From: Nectonema munidae
Lineage: Eukaryota > Nematomorpha > Nectonematoida > Nectonematidae
Direction of reading: 5' to 3'
Length of the DNA: 64,000 nt
Assembly: GCA_030549495.1 (NCBI GenBank)
Contig: JAUIRK010000316.1
Coordinates: 38,596-102,595 of the forward strand
Every line of letters begins with the position of its first letter. The stretch's first letter is position 1. Position numbers and translations under genes: made by a program. The notes below the pieces were generated by a model. It made no database searches, was not told where the DNA came from, and worked only from the letters and a program-made list of their open reading frames with translations. This document shows, one piece after another, positions 49,201 to 56,089 of this stretch.

Positions 49201-52200
49201 GATTTGGTAGTGTTACTTTTCCGTTAACACAACACTTGAATGATTCTGTTGGAAATTTGATTGCACGACAATGTGGACAAAGAATGTTACACTGACCTAA
49301 ATAATGCAAATCAGGTAAAATATTTTGATTGTTTATTCTTGCGGAATTAAGGGAACTTGGAGTATTTTTATTATTAAATCTGTTAATTCTTTGGCGTAGT
49401 GCATTGCAATATCTACGTTCTTCGGTTTGTTGTGAAGTCTATAACAATAATAACGAAAATAACCACGGGACCGGCTAGTTTACTATATACTCCCAAACTA
49501 TTTTTCTGTTACAACAAAAATAACCTATTTTAGAAGTGATTTTGGTTACAAAAACGGTGAAGTACTGGACATAAATTTCTCATTTACAATATATTTTTTT
49601 CTAGTTGAGGGGTTCGGGCGGTAGGCATGCCGAAATGTGTTTTTCAAACTTTTTTAGTCCATGACCCCTTGTAGCAGTACCAGACCTGCCATGACCCCCT
49701 CTTTTATAAGCCTTCTAAACATGTACTAATTTTAAAATTTAAAATATGAATCACAGCAGAGAGAAAAATAAAATCTTCATGGATCTTTATTAATGTGTAT
49801 TAACCATGGCAGTATTAACATTTAATTCCAAGAATGTATCTGTTTTTTTGCTACAAGCAAATCAATAAAAGGAAGCGTCTTGGATGCAAGTGTCTCACGG
49901 TGGATCAGGCAGTGTGTTGTAATGATGTTTGGTTGTTCTCTTCGATTCCAAGTCATAAATCCTGACTTGGAATCGAGCATGCTGGGTGCTCCACCTGTAC
50001 TGACACCAACCAATTTTGCCCACGAGAGTTTTTCTTCTTCGAAGAAGTTGGACACTAAGTTCATGATATCTTTAGCCTTTGTTGCTGTTGTTAGTAGTGG
50101 TTTGCAGAAGAGAATTTCTCTATCACCTGAGATTTTATATCCTGCGACACGTCATTGATGAGTTGTTTAACTGCGCTGTCCGAAAGACTTATCTGATTAA
50201 GTTTTTTTTTACAGAAAATGCCATTGTTCACTATAAATGAGAAGCCAAAGCTGAGAAAACTCTCATTGTATGTGCGCTTCTTTGATATCTGCAAGCAAAG
50301 TTATCAAGCATTAGGGATGAAAAGAATCTTACAATAAACTAAAATATAAAAAATAATAAAATTCTAAAATATAATGGATGTGTTCACGTCTCATACATTC
50401 ACACTGCAACCACAATACTTATTGTATATAAAAAGGATTAAAAAAAAGTATCCTAATTTTAGAGGAATGTCTCCATGCACATCACATCCCGCTAAGAGTG
50501 AAAAACTGAATATTTTGGACTAGATCACTTGGCGTCCTAAGAGTTAGAGACGCCATTGAGTTTGGGGTTTTTTTTTATCATATTATCTCATTTACAACTC
50601 TAATTAACTTATCACATTATTCTCCATTTCATAGTGAAAAAGTACATATATAAATTAGTTAATGACATGCAGCACTCAAAACCTATTAAAACCATAAAAA
50701 TATCAGACCAAGTCACTGACTAACTGTCACTGTTTTGGGGAAATGTTTTGTTTTGACTTGTGCTTGGTCGGAGCGGCACCAGAGGGTTTTTGCGCGCTTC
50801 GGGAGCACGGCTGCCTTGTATCAAGACAAATAAAATATTTTATCAGACCCGCATACAGTACATTATTAGTTCGATGTTTAAAGTCGGTGTGTACGCATTT
50901 TGCCACAAAAGTGTTAAAATAGCTCCAGAGCAAAAAATAATAAAATCACAATACGGAAAGTTATGAAACAACCAACCTTCAATACTCGCTTCAAACAAAT
51001 TAAAGAGCTGTAAATTTACGTGGAAAACAACAATTGTAATTTGCGTACACACGGAAAGCAATTGGCACCACTTCTTTGTGTTATATCTTCCACGACCCCC
51101 AGTTTAAGAATCCCTGCTCTAAGACTTTAGTAATTTTCAAACGATATCAGAATATACAAAAACATTTGGGAATAGAATGTGAAAGAAATACTTTGTTGGA
51201 AAATCCATTATTCTTTTATTTTACCTGATAAAGGAAGAACTTAGTTGTTCCAAAATATATTGGGTTTTTTCAAATGAAGTCTTCCTTTCACATCCTATCT
51301 CCTAGAATTTTTTTTATCCTTTTACACAATGGAACAAAATGTTTCACTAGGTACTGTTATTAGATTACATAAAAAAATCGATTTCGCGTCTTCTACACCT
51401 TTTTTAATGAAAAACATATTTTTACCGACTTATAATCGTGAACACTTATTTATTAGTGCTATATAAAGCGGTTAAAGTCAGTTATTATGATTATTTGAAT
51501 TTTTACAAGCCGATTTTTAGCACATAATCATCATGCTACACTATTGGTTCTCAACCTTTTTAGTCCCAGGGATCTTCAGGATTATTTGTCAAAATTTCAT
51601 ATCCTCGTCCCCAAAATTTGCATTGGAATTTTTTTTTATCAAAATCTTCGCCAATTACAGAATGCGTGGCTAGGTCCTTTAAATGGCACCACGCAAGTCA
51701 TTATCAACATCGAATCTACTACGTTGCTTTGTTTTGATTTGCAATAATATTGAAAAACCGGACTGACTCATAGACACAAATCGAAGCAATGTTCGGATAA
51801 CTTTTTCTACTACTTCATGATAAGAATAGGACATTAAAGATACAAATTCTGTGTTTGATTTCTCATCATTTGAATCGATTAGGCAATAACTCCAAATCGC
51901 TTTTCATACACCTTATCCCGAAGTTGAGGGTCGTGGCCTTGATCCTAAGTCTGCATATTATTTTAGAGCAATTTTCTCCTGTTTTTTTCATTCCATCTCT
52001 CAATCTTTTACACGGTCGACGTCTTTTTGGTTTCCTCATAACAGTAGGTTCCATTATCCTACCAAATCACCATTACTGAGTTCTGGAAATTATCGCTTGA
52101 ACTCATTTTAAAGTTATGTCAAATGATGCAGAATGACTTTTACAAATTTTGTCTTCACCACCAACAAAAGAACAAAAAAAGGAAATCAATGTAATGCGAA

Positions 52201-55200
52201 TTATCTTTTATTTTTGCCCTTTCTAAAACATTTTCCTCAATACCCTGTTGTAATATGCATAACATTTATAAGTGGGGATTAGTAACTCAACTCCGATTTC
52301 ACACCCTTGAAAGCTGCATTGTTTAATTATTTTATTAAATTGAAATGAGCCCTTTCAGAACGAATGGTCCACTTTACAAGATTAAAAATGGGCAGCCTTT
52401 ATAAATGTCTCTTTTTCTATTCTACATTTCATATCGTCTGATTATTCTGGTCCTTAATTAGTTAATAATTATTATTTGTTCAAATTTTAGGGAATTGTTT
52501 TGGAAGTGAGGGCATTGAACTATTGGTAGATAAAATCAAGGCGAAAGAAGATCTCTCCCCCGATATCCTAGGCTCTTTCAGTGATGATGAAGGCGTACCC
52601 AATGAAGAGAGTGGGCATGAGTCCAGGGAGAGCACAGACGAAGGAAATGCCACTGACGAAGAGGAAAAGAGTGGCCCTGATGAAAGACAACGTCCTCTTG
52701 TTCAAACTTTGAATGCTGAAGTCTCCACTGCAGCTGCCTTCATAAAACCAATCGCAACACAAGTTAACGCCTTTTCCAAAGATGTTTTAGTCACTAATAA
52801 TGCAGACTTTATTTTATCGGTCGGTTTGCAAAATGTTGAAATTGATACTTTTGGTGCAGGGAAATCTTCTACTTCTCTTCAACTCATCAACAAATTTTTT
52901 CGCTTTCCCACCCATGCTAGTTTGATACAGTTAATGACCAAGATGTCATGTGATGACGAAACCATGCAAAATTGTTTGAAAGAATTTATCAGACAAAATT
53001 TAAGTGCTGATTTCTTAGCAGAACTTATACTCAAAATTTCTTATTCGGCTTCTTTGAGTGAAATTCAAAGCAGTTATCCCATTGGCTACTCCAAGCTTCT
53101 TGATTTCCTACTGCAAGCTGATCATTCTCAAGGAGAAGAATCGAATCATCGTATCCAATCACATGAGATTGCTTGTGGCATGTTAACTCAACTCGGCTTA
53201 CTAAAGAATGAGTTCAAGTTGAGGAACAAAGCTTTTTTTCCTGACCTGTCTCCCTTTAATCAGACGTTAAACGCATCGCTAATTCATTTACTCACACATG
53301 ACTACTTCAAAAGTGATAAACAGATATTGCTCACCTTTTTTACTAATAGGTATCTTTTTGTTTATTTTTGATGCAGGGCTCCCCCCTTTGAATTCCTTAC
53401 CTTTTTTACTGCCTATACTTTTTTCCTTATGCTTTTTCCGATTTGGTAATGAAAGTTTTTTGATTTTTATTTAAAAAATTAATTCATTCCATCCTCAATT
53501 TTAGTTCATTGAGACAATTTCTTTCTTTTAAGCTGATTTTCTATCAAATCACTTAAAAGCTTGCCTACATTTCCTGTGATTAAATTGGCTGAAAAATCTT
53601 AAATTTTAATTTATCTCAAATTTTAATATCATATAGCGTATGATATCAGAATTGATTGCAGTAATATCCAACCGAACATTTAAATTTGCAAGATACACGC
53701 ACTAATCGCATGCAAGTTTATGCATTATTTATTCGAGACAACATATCTTTTATTAGTAAAAGACGTTTTCTTGAAATAAAAGGAATTTGTAAAAGGGGCG
53801 TTCCTTTAAAAATGTCAGGTAAGAAAATTTTTGGAAATTCTGCTCTAAAATATGCCCCATATACTTCTGCGAGGACAAAAAAATTTACCTTTGTTGAATC
53901 AATCAAAGGAGAATGAATGCGCCACAACCTCAGTAACTGCCGACTGTTCACCTACATCCTACACTATAACTGTAACGAAGGAACAGATGAAATGTGCAGA
54001 AAAGAGAAGCACGCAAATTTGCTACTATTTTTCAATGACATTTTTATAACAAGAGAATAAAGTATTATTAAAGACTTGATCAAGACTTTTAGGATAATAA
54101 TCAATAAAGACATAGATCAATCTTTTTTGGTCTATTATGCAAAAATACAAGCATTATAAATTAGAATAAATTTTAAATGTAGACATTCTATAACTAAATA
54201 AAAAGTTCATTTACAATACTGTACGGTTGACCCAATTCTACGTGATTAGTAATCAAGCTATCACTAGAAAATAAGTTTGTTTCTCAAATTGGGAGCGTTC
54301 GCGTTAGGATAGTATCTTTCACTCAGATCTATTTATATATTGTAACATAAATTCTTGTAAAATAATATATATAACAAGGTATAGCTATGCAGTAACAAGG
54401 GCCGGTAGGTGTTTAATGGGATGGAAAGTCCAGGTAGACTTGGACTCAGCATTTCGGGCGGGCCACGATATCCGAAAGGATGGGTGCGAACGCCACAAAC
54501 AACTTAACTTAACAATACTGTATGTGCATTTGGTGTAAATATGTACAAACAAAGTTTATCCTCCCTCCTTTAACCATTTGTTGATTTAGTTTTTTGAATG
54601 TTCTTCTTTCTATTTAAATTATTATTTAAGGCTAGTGATCATTTCAATCCCAAAATGACGACGAAATTTTTATTTCATAGTGATAGGATCAAAAATGGGT
54701 ACATTTATGACCAACTTCAAAATGATTAGTGGCAAACAGTTTTGTTTTAAAACAGGACTCTTACTAATTTTATGATTAGTCAAGTGCGTTTGACGATAAT
54801 TTAGAAACTGCCGCTATCTTTCTTGATCATAGTAGGACTTTTGACAGTGTAAACCATGATTTTTACTCACATCAATAAATTATATTTTTGTGGATTTAGA
54901 GGGAAATTTTTTAACCCGATGAAAGTGTACTTAACCCATTTAAGACCAAGCAAAGCAGACGATATCTAAAAGAACCCAGACGATTTATATTCAAAGTCAT
55001 TGAAAAAAGCTGACGAAGATGAAATTGTCCCAAAATAGGAACATTAGTCGTAAATGGGTTAAAGACTGTTCTAATGAAAAGGTTAGAGTAGCGCGATTTA
55101 TGATTCTTTGATTGAGTCAAAAATTTTGTGTGCAAATTACATCTGACCAAAATCTTCTTTTTCTCTTTTCCATCATGTAGAAAAGGAAACTAGATAAAGC

Positions 55201-55925
55201 GCTAAAATGTATTATTAATGACCGTATAACAGCGGTGACACGAGTAAAAATACAACATTCTCCCACTTCACAATATCAACAATCTACAACTTCTCATATT
55301 TGCATGCGAGCTCTACCTAGTGAATAATGAATGAACAGGTCAATTTTTAAAAAAAAAAAGAAGAAAACGCGATGGTAAACCTATTTTAAACTATTATTTC
55401 TCCTGTTATTTGATTTTCTTTTAGAAAAATAGAAAACAATTTCCAAGCAACCAAAAATATCAAATATTATTCTAATATTTATGTTATTTTACGCAAAATT
55501 TTCAATATTTTTATTAATCTAATAAAATGTAAGAAACGAGTTTTTTATTGATTGAATTACCCAATATTAGTTAGTTCAAATTTCAAGGCGGCTCCTTGAG
55601 ATGGCACAATAAATCGTGTTAAATATAAATAAATATTTTATCGCATATTTGTGCAGTCATGGCCGAGTGGTTAAAGTGACTGACTAGAAATCAGTTGGTA
55701 TTTTTAAATATATTTTAGGCATATAAAAAAGTAAACAAAATTTTGAAGTTTATTTAACACTTTTTTAATTTTATCGTCGACTTTAGAAAAACATATACGC
55801 TAATTTTTCATATGCGAAAATGATTTTAATAGTCTTTATCTAAGCTATTTTTTATTTTTAGCTCATCGAAGTTTGGTTTCATTCCATCAGACCAACTCAT
55901 AAAAACATTGCAAGAAACTGCCTGA
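22207..55925 (+). CDS. RANGAP1: Ran GTPase-activating protein 1, eight exons, 619 residues
   Basis: RanGAP1 stimulates GTP hydrolysis by Ran on the cytoplasmic side of nuclear pores and so powers nuclear transport. Exons: 22207-22261, 29477-29607, 33355-33594, 36572-36709, 43729-43887, 45080-45293, 52491-53349 and 55862-55925. Every intron is GT-AG and the joined length, 1,860 nt, is an exact number of codons. Residues about 8-325 form the leucine-rich GAP domain, opening with STKSLKLN (human GKSLKLN). IFTGR with Arg73 and NRNRLEN match conserved catalytic-region motifs of RanGAP and yeast Rna1. Residues about 330-375 are acidic. The rest is the animal C-terminal domain with LKNE at Lys551, matching the human SUMO site LKSE. 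Human RanGAP1 has 587 residues. Introns up to 7.2 kb are filled with transposons. Confidence 0.93.
22366..22452 (-). mobile_element. SINE copy 3, 5'-truncated
   Basis: AAAGGTAAAGGTACC, GTGTTTTCATCGAGAATGCA and GAGATCGAACC match the SINE in reverse. The head is missing. It lies about 105 bases after exon 1. Confidence 0.7.
22453..23639. other. Intron 1 sequence, nothing recognised
   Basis: AT-rich. The 65-codon plus frame at 23166 has no recognisable relatives and I do not call it a gene. Confidence 0.45.
23640..24105 (-). mobile_element. LINE RT fragment, 3'-ward part of a split LINE
   Basis: On the minus strand 24050-23890 gives FRFWFF, SSKKQSVCV and SGVPQGS-like text in successive frames. 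This is the segment just before the RT active site, as in the LINE at 18400-19560. It lies immediately beside the left end of the MULE at 24109. The upstream part of an RT of the same kind is at 28489-28917, beyond the MULE's right end. Confidence 0.55.
24473..26480 (-). pseudogene. MULE transposase with intron(s), broken
   Basis: The transposase runs on the minus strand. KFTTKIKADALTTRKSTSEI then YQ ends at a donor (CA|GTATAT, 25904/25903) and resumes after TTGTAG at 25797 with ENLPILNSEEREKIGKKRTT. Next comes the MULE core LYIDGTFKKSPKHFYQIVTV, HAFHNNIQIPILYALAYDKK and EETYK (25412-25550), with the first catalytic Asp in IDGTF. Then DFEKGIIS; FIEYFEITWIR (24801-25004); RTNNHCEGFHNTF; and TAWEVLNFF...EEKLMKDM. 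Frameshifts break the copy after the intron and near 24810. The intron shows that this MULE family uses host splicing. Confidence 0.75.
26561..28411 (-). mobile_element. piggyBac transposon, 1.85 kb, nearly intact
   Basis: The termini CCCATTTAAGACCAA (26561) and, inverted, CCCATATTGTACCAA (28411) have the piggyBac CCC/GGG form, next to TTAG at 28412-28415. CCACTACATTTGTAGTGG-type palindromes lie subterminally at about 26688, 28031 and 28380. The interior encodes the transposase on the minus strand. It sits inside the right terminal repeat of the MULE. Its left terminus shares 15 bases (CCCATTTAAGACCAA) with the 130-bp MITE copy at 54935. Confidence 0.8.
26741..27960 (-). pseudogene. piggyBac transposase (PGBD-like), about one stop in the core
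   Basis: From 27727 down one frame gives RRRFLEIKPFLHVADNSN, SFGIFEECLSIDESMLSYFG, GKPIRFGYKLWVLSGKSGIP and HKVFFDNFLSSFQLL. One in-frame TAA at about 27152 follows VVW. The same frame then continues DNSTVIVCSNFEGAYPINYV and, from 27064, IKSYNSCMGGVDILDRSLAD, WYWTLMINALNIGLVFCWRL. The three catalytic aspartates are visible: IDESM, FFDNF and GGVDILD. Upstream, 27960-27770 holds an acidic N-terminal region (DVILTGPPNDKNISEDEDVD) in a different frame. The Cys-rich C-terminus is not seen. It would need few changes to be whole, so it is young. Confidence 0.85.
28489..28917 (-). mobile_element. LINE RT fragment, 5'-ward part of a split LINE
   Basis: The minus strand reads ALNDIKSKESSDVNNMCVYK, IIHDIMEFLVIALIH, then in a neighbouring frame YPRSFKSAKVIPVFKKGYRS, LVDNNYRSISLINTKSKVFE followed by KI. 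This is the start of a non-LTR RT (PVFKKGDRS...NYRPISLL). It stops at the MULE end; RT sequence resumes on the other side at 24105. Confidence 0.75.
29104..29167. repeat. Two adjacent short palindromes
   Basis: 29104-29129 has nine-base arms (TTCAGTAGT/ACTACTGAA). 29147-29167 is a perfect 21-base palindrome with ten-base arms GAACTATATA/TATATAGTTC. Confidence 0.6.
29247..29267. mobile_element. Solo pogo/Tigger-like terminus
   Basis: CATTATAACGAGGTTCGACT followed by G and then TA reads inverted as CAGTCGAACCTCGTTATAA, a common terminus of Tigger/pogo elements. I found no partner, so only an end may survive. Confidence 0.35.
29477..29607 (+). CDS. RANGAP1: RANGAP1 exon 2
   Basis: It follows TTTTTTTTAG and encodes VQEIVAEISAKHITLQNLKL, then FDNSLGIKASEGLADALSRC and PNLK, the first full leucine-rich repeat. 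It ends in phase 0 at CTCAAG|GTAATT. Confidence 0.9.
30629..30776 (-). mobile_element. SINE copy 4, full length in reverse
   Basis: AAAGGTAAAGGTACCCCGGG, the GTGTTTTCATCGAGAAGGCA body, GGAATCGAACCC and the head CCAACCCTACTCACGCCCC are all present. It is closest to copy 1 and carries the whole tRNA-like head. It lies in RANGAP1 intron 2. Confidence 0.8.
31350..31480. mobile_element. 130-bp piggyBac MITE, copy 1
   Basis: TTAA flanks both sides (31346-31349 and 31481-31484). The termini are CCCATTAAGTACC and TTGGGACTTAATGGG. The interior CAGACGATATCTAAAAAAAC is shared with the copies at 39797 and 54935. TGTTCCCAAATGGGAACA near the right end is a palindrome. Confidence 0.82.
31487..31944. mobile_element. 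hAT MITE, 458 bp, 8-bp target duplication
   Basis: GGTTAAGC at 31479-31486 and 31945-31952 is an exact 8-bp target duplication. The ends CAGGCATGTCAAACTCGG and, inverted, GAGCCATGTCAAACATGC are hAT-like, with AGGGCC/GGGCCGCA blocks subterminally. No coding. The left target duplicate includes the last two bases of the piggyBac MITE, so this insertion came second. Confidence 0.85.
32595..32863. repeat. G-rich MITE-like unit with about 27-bp direct repeats
   Basis: The ends GCCCCGTC and GACGGGC are inverted. TTGATTGA/TTGATTTC flank them. Inside, a unit like AACTTATCAAGGGGAGGGGG recurs four times between 32640 and 32755 with drift (GGCATAACTTATCAAG, GCCTAACTTATCAAG, GCAAAACTTACCAAG). Family unknown. 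Confidence 0.45.
33355..33594 (+). CDS. RANGAP1: RANGAP1 exon 3
   Basis: Eighty codons between ACATTTTAG and GTATGA. It contains IFTGR, equivalent to the Rna1 FTGR segment with a conserved arginine, then LVHLDLSHNAFGPNGMRSLE and LETLNLENCGLGIHGAK, near-identical in pattern to the human protein. Confidence 0.95.
33595..36571. other. RANGAP1 intron 3, no element recognised
   Basis: Unlike the other long introns, this 3-kb intron shows no transposase, RT or terminal repeat that I can recognise. It is simply AT-rich. Confidence 0.45.
36572..36709 (+). CDS. RANGAP1: RANGAP1 exon 4
   Basis: Forty-six codons between TTTCTTAG and GTTTTC. It encodes LKKLICNRNRLENPGASDIA then KFLK, where human has [20 protein letters not shown]. 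Phase 0 at both ends. Confidence 0.93.
37560..39480 (+). mobile_element. RTE-like LINE: endonuclease plus RT, heavily mutated
   Basis: 37595-37760 gives the AP-endonuclease end: RNEEGERILDLA, ICNTRYRKRKEHLITCSNGR. 38300-38530 gives the linker HDKVNNTKEGEKRTFRSAKA and YFEELLNVEMPREEMEDG. 38660-38990 gives the RT: FIDLEKAYDRVPKEVVWYLR and LHQG-like, LLADD-like remnants. 39031-39300 gives RLDQVNTFKYLGLVVNIKVV. Stops are frequent, so it is old. It is the same broad type as the LINE at 30920 but has a longer 5' part. Confidence 0.7.
39797..39926. mobile_element. 130-bp piggyBac MITE, copy 2
   Basis: TTAA at 39793-39796 and 39927-39930. Ends TCCATTTAAGACCAA and TTGGTCGTAAATGGG. The interior is near-identical to copies 1 and 3. 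Confidence 0.85.
40559..42920 (-). pseudogene. hAT transposase, TTF-type zinc finger
   Basis: Read from 42920 down: a poorly conserved N-terminus with FPEPTFKFPSKLYK; the TTF-type zinc finger YSKLKDGIFCIACRFF; then FITEVYNNWKDAKEDIKNHS; LRGHRDDD; NFKELLNFRRDSGDYILADH; IQSEIVRELYEQPFGPYFGL with QCDEVNDVSN as catalytic segment; VDGAANMSGKYNGF; YHYCSNHDLNLVLC; and the C-terminal dimerisation block SSSGVERGNSSLKH, SSMTEERLNALLLL (40690-40770). Two or three frame breaks separate the pieces (near 42480, 42060 and 41200), and the low-complexity block at 41390-41575 replaces part of the core. Related to ZMYM/52-kDa-repressor-like host proteins of hAT origin. Confidence 0.85.
41390..41575. other. Homopolymer-run block, probably an unreliable stretch
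   Basis: This stretch is almost entirely runs of one base (T, C, A, G in turn, many of 8-19 bases). It interrupts the hAT transposase between SPKR and the YIFGYFMGLSNK segment, yet keeps the frame as a Lys/Phe-rich string. Genuine transposase sequence is expected here. It looks like low-quality base calling or a badly filled join rather than biology. Confidence 0.55.
43729..43887 (+). CDS. RANGAP1: RANGAP1 exon 5
   Basis: Fifty-three codons between TTTTTTCAG and GTGCCT. It encodes VEHLEIFQNGIYHQGISAIA and LNLLNLNDNTISIKGATSLA, matching human VHMPQNGINHPGI and VINLNDNTFTEKGA. Phase 0 at both ends. Confidence 0.94.
43888..45079. other. RANGAP1 intron 5, nothing recognised
   Basis: AT-rich. 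The 99-codon plus frame at 44101 is low-complexity and I do not accept it as a gene. Confidence 0.45.
45080..45293 (+). CDS. RANGAP1: RANGAP1 exon 6
   Basis: It starts after CTTTTAAG, a weak AAG acceptor chosen because it keeps phase 0 with exon 5, and ends in phase 1 at CTTGGAG|GTAACA. It encodes FLEKLKILHLDDCLLKNEGS and EIHLRANEISIKSGCKIVES, two further leucine-rich repeats. Confidence 0.88.
45600..45960. repeat. Foldback repeat with G/C runs
   Basis: About 50-bp arms (AAATTTGGTACTTATTAGTT at 45735 versus its inverted partner ending AAGTACCAAATTT at 45832) meet around 45785. The outer parts, AGTGGGGGTGAGGGTGGAAG and CCCCCTCCCCCCCTCCAATT, are also roughly inverted. The right end GCTACGGGCCTG reads inverted as CAGGCCCGTAGC, a hAT-MITE-like terminus. 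A run of 19 G follows (45927-45945). Confidence 0.55.
45961..47990. other. RANGAP1 intron 6, left part, nothing firmly recognised
   Basis: The minus frame at 46765-47025 (RRLKMPATNTADEIMFYMFF) has reasonable composition but no family I recognise. An inverted repeat around 47783-47820 (GTGAGCATTTTCAC, GCTGG...CCAGC) precedes the Helitron-N gene's end and could be a Helitron hairpin. No CTRR end could be placed with confidence. Confidence 0.35.
47995..49438 (-). CDS. Helitron_like_N protein, open and apparently spliced
   Basis: One uninterrupted minus-strand frame runs from an acceptor (TTGTTATAG, 49439) to a donor (CTGAA|GTATAC, 48095). A 70-base intron and TATATTTAG lead to a ten-codon last exon (LELVSDTKS, stop 47995-47997). 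Total about 457 residues plus any first exon. It begins TSQQTEERRYCNALRQR. A CxxC cluster follows (CNILCPHCRAIKFPTE, CCVNGK), then the Helitron_like_N domain: GSGTPCFRISGQMYHRYGSL, YIIEPATALNMRM, HIPYISSKIDSMIYPLIFPR, RNRLTQLEYYVYRLAFRNDF, LVDHLQSTADD, LPSTFHGSSRQMHQLYLDTM. After TLVA the sequence leaves the family and ends, so no HUH nuclease motif or helicase follows. It is antisense in RANGAP1 intron 6. Confidence 0.75.
49640..51116 (-). mobile_element. hAT element remnant (ZBED5/SCAND3-like), internally deleted
   Basis: The right end, read inverted from 51116, is CAGGGATTCTTAAACTGGGG, a hAT terminus. The left end near 49637 has GTTTTTCAAACTTTTTTAGT. The minus strand encodes SKKRTYNESFLSFGFSFI (about 50280), then KKLNQISLSDSAVKQLINDV, VSNFFEEEKLSWAKLVGVST, GGAPSMLDSKSGFMTWN and ITTHCLIHRETLAS. 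The BED finger between the first two blocks and everything after the IHRE block are missing, so it is defective. Confidence 0.7.
51537..52090. mobile_element. Possible further hAT remnant
   Basis: TTGGTTCTCAACCTTTTTAG followed by TCCCAGGGA at 51545 is a common hAT terminus. No partner end or clear transposase was found. The interior GTTGAGGGTCGTGGCC is the only other suggestive text. Confidence 0.3.
52491..53349 (+). CDS. RANGAP1: RANGAP1 exon 7 (last repeat, acidic linker, C-terminal domain)
   Basis: It follows CAAATTTTAG and resumes GNCFGSEGIELLVDKIK, the last leucine-rich repeat (human GNTLGEEGCEQL). Then comes an acidic linker (LGSFSDDEGVPNEES, STDEGNATDEEEKSGPDE) shorter than the human one, and the alpha-helical C-terminal domain. 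MLTQLGLLKNEFK at 53180-53215 aligns with human MGLLKSEDK; the lysine codon is 53204-53206. It ends in phase 2 at ACTAATAG|GTATCT. Confidence 0.93.
53350..54394. other. RANGAP1 intron 7, left part, with an unidentified frame
   Basis: 53686-53916 (plus) encodes FLEIKGICKRGVPLKMSGKK and FGNSALKYAPYTSARTKKF with coding-like composition. It has no relatives that I know and no start context. It may be a fragment of an unrecognised element. The rest is AT-rich. Confidence 0.3.
54395..54515 (+). mobile_element. Possible second SINE family, (AACTT)n tail
   Basis: A GC-richer block holds an A-box-like TAGGTGTTTAATGGG and a B-box-like GGTGCGAACGCC about 70 bases apart. Between them is a hairpin (AGTCCAGGTAGACTTGGACT). 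It ends in AACTTAACTTAACAA. This is the layout of a tRNA-related SINE and differs from the SINE at 15657. Only one copy is visible here. Confidence 0.4.
54700..55150 (+). mobile_element. LINE RT fragment hosting a MITE
   Basis: 54815-54900 reads ETAAIFLDHSRTFDSVNHDF then L, a non-LTR RT motif. Weak similarity continues on both sides of the MITE at 54935 (MKVY before, KDCSNEKVRVARFMIL after). Too short to place in a clade. Confidence 0.5.
54935..55058. mobile_element. 130-bp piggyBac MITE, copy 3
   Basis: TTAA at 54931-54934 and 55059-55062. Ends CCCATTTAAGACCAA and TTAGTCGTAAATGGG. It is slightly shorter than the other two, lacking the TACTTAT-like piece. The left 15 bases equal the left end of the full piggyBac at 26561. 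Confidence 0.87.
55653..55695 (+). pseudogene. 5' half of tRNA-Ser (AGA anticodon)
   Basis: GCAGTCATGGCCGAGTGGTT followed by an anticodon arm CTGACTAGAAATCAG matches the first half of eukaryotic tRNA-Ser(AGA). The variable arm, T arm and acceptor 3' strand are absent; AT-rich DNA follows directly. It is a truncated tRNA-derived copy, not a working gene, in RANGAP1 intron 7. Confidence 0.75.
55862..55925 (+). CDS. RANGAP1: RANGAP1 exon 8 (end)
   Basis: It lies after TTTTTATTTTTAG and encodes SSKFGFIPSDQLIKTLQETA then TGA. It completes the phase-2 codon of exon 7 and resembles the human end (SCSFARHSLLQTLYKV). The position of LxKTLQ supports it as the true last exon. Confidence 0.85.
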
Positions 55926-56055
55926 TTTCATATGTGGAAGCAGAAAAAAATATTACATATAAGATGGCGGATTTATAAAGTACATAATAACGATTTGTTT
56001 TCTTGGTGATGCATGTGATAATTCTATTTATTGCTCTTCTTTCTAGATATTAGAA

Positions 56056-56061
56056 AATAAA
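56056..56061 (+). promoter_or_regulatory. RANGAP1: AATAAA polyadenylation signal, RANGAP1
   Basis: It is the first canonical AATAAA after the stop, about 130 bases downstream, with a T-rich stretch following. Confidence 0.55.
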
Positions 56062-56089
56062 AGTATATACATTTTTTTATTGTTATTAT

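Noticed and set aside
53350-53371. RANGAP1 ending at the TGA after YLFVYF
   Set aside because: A donor (AG|GTATCT) lies just before, and an exon at 55862 completes the phase and restores the family C-terminus.
55653-55695. Functional tRNA-Ser gene
   Set aside because: Variable arm, T arm and acceptor 3' strand are missing.
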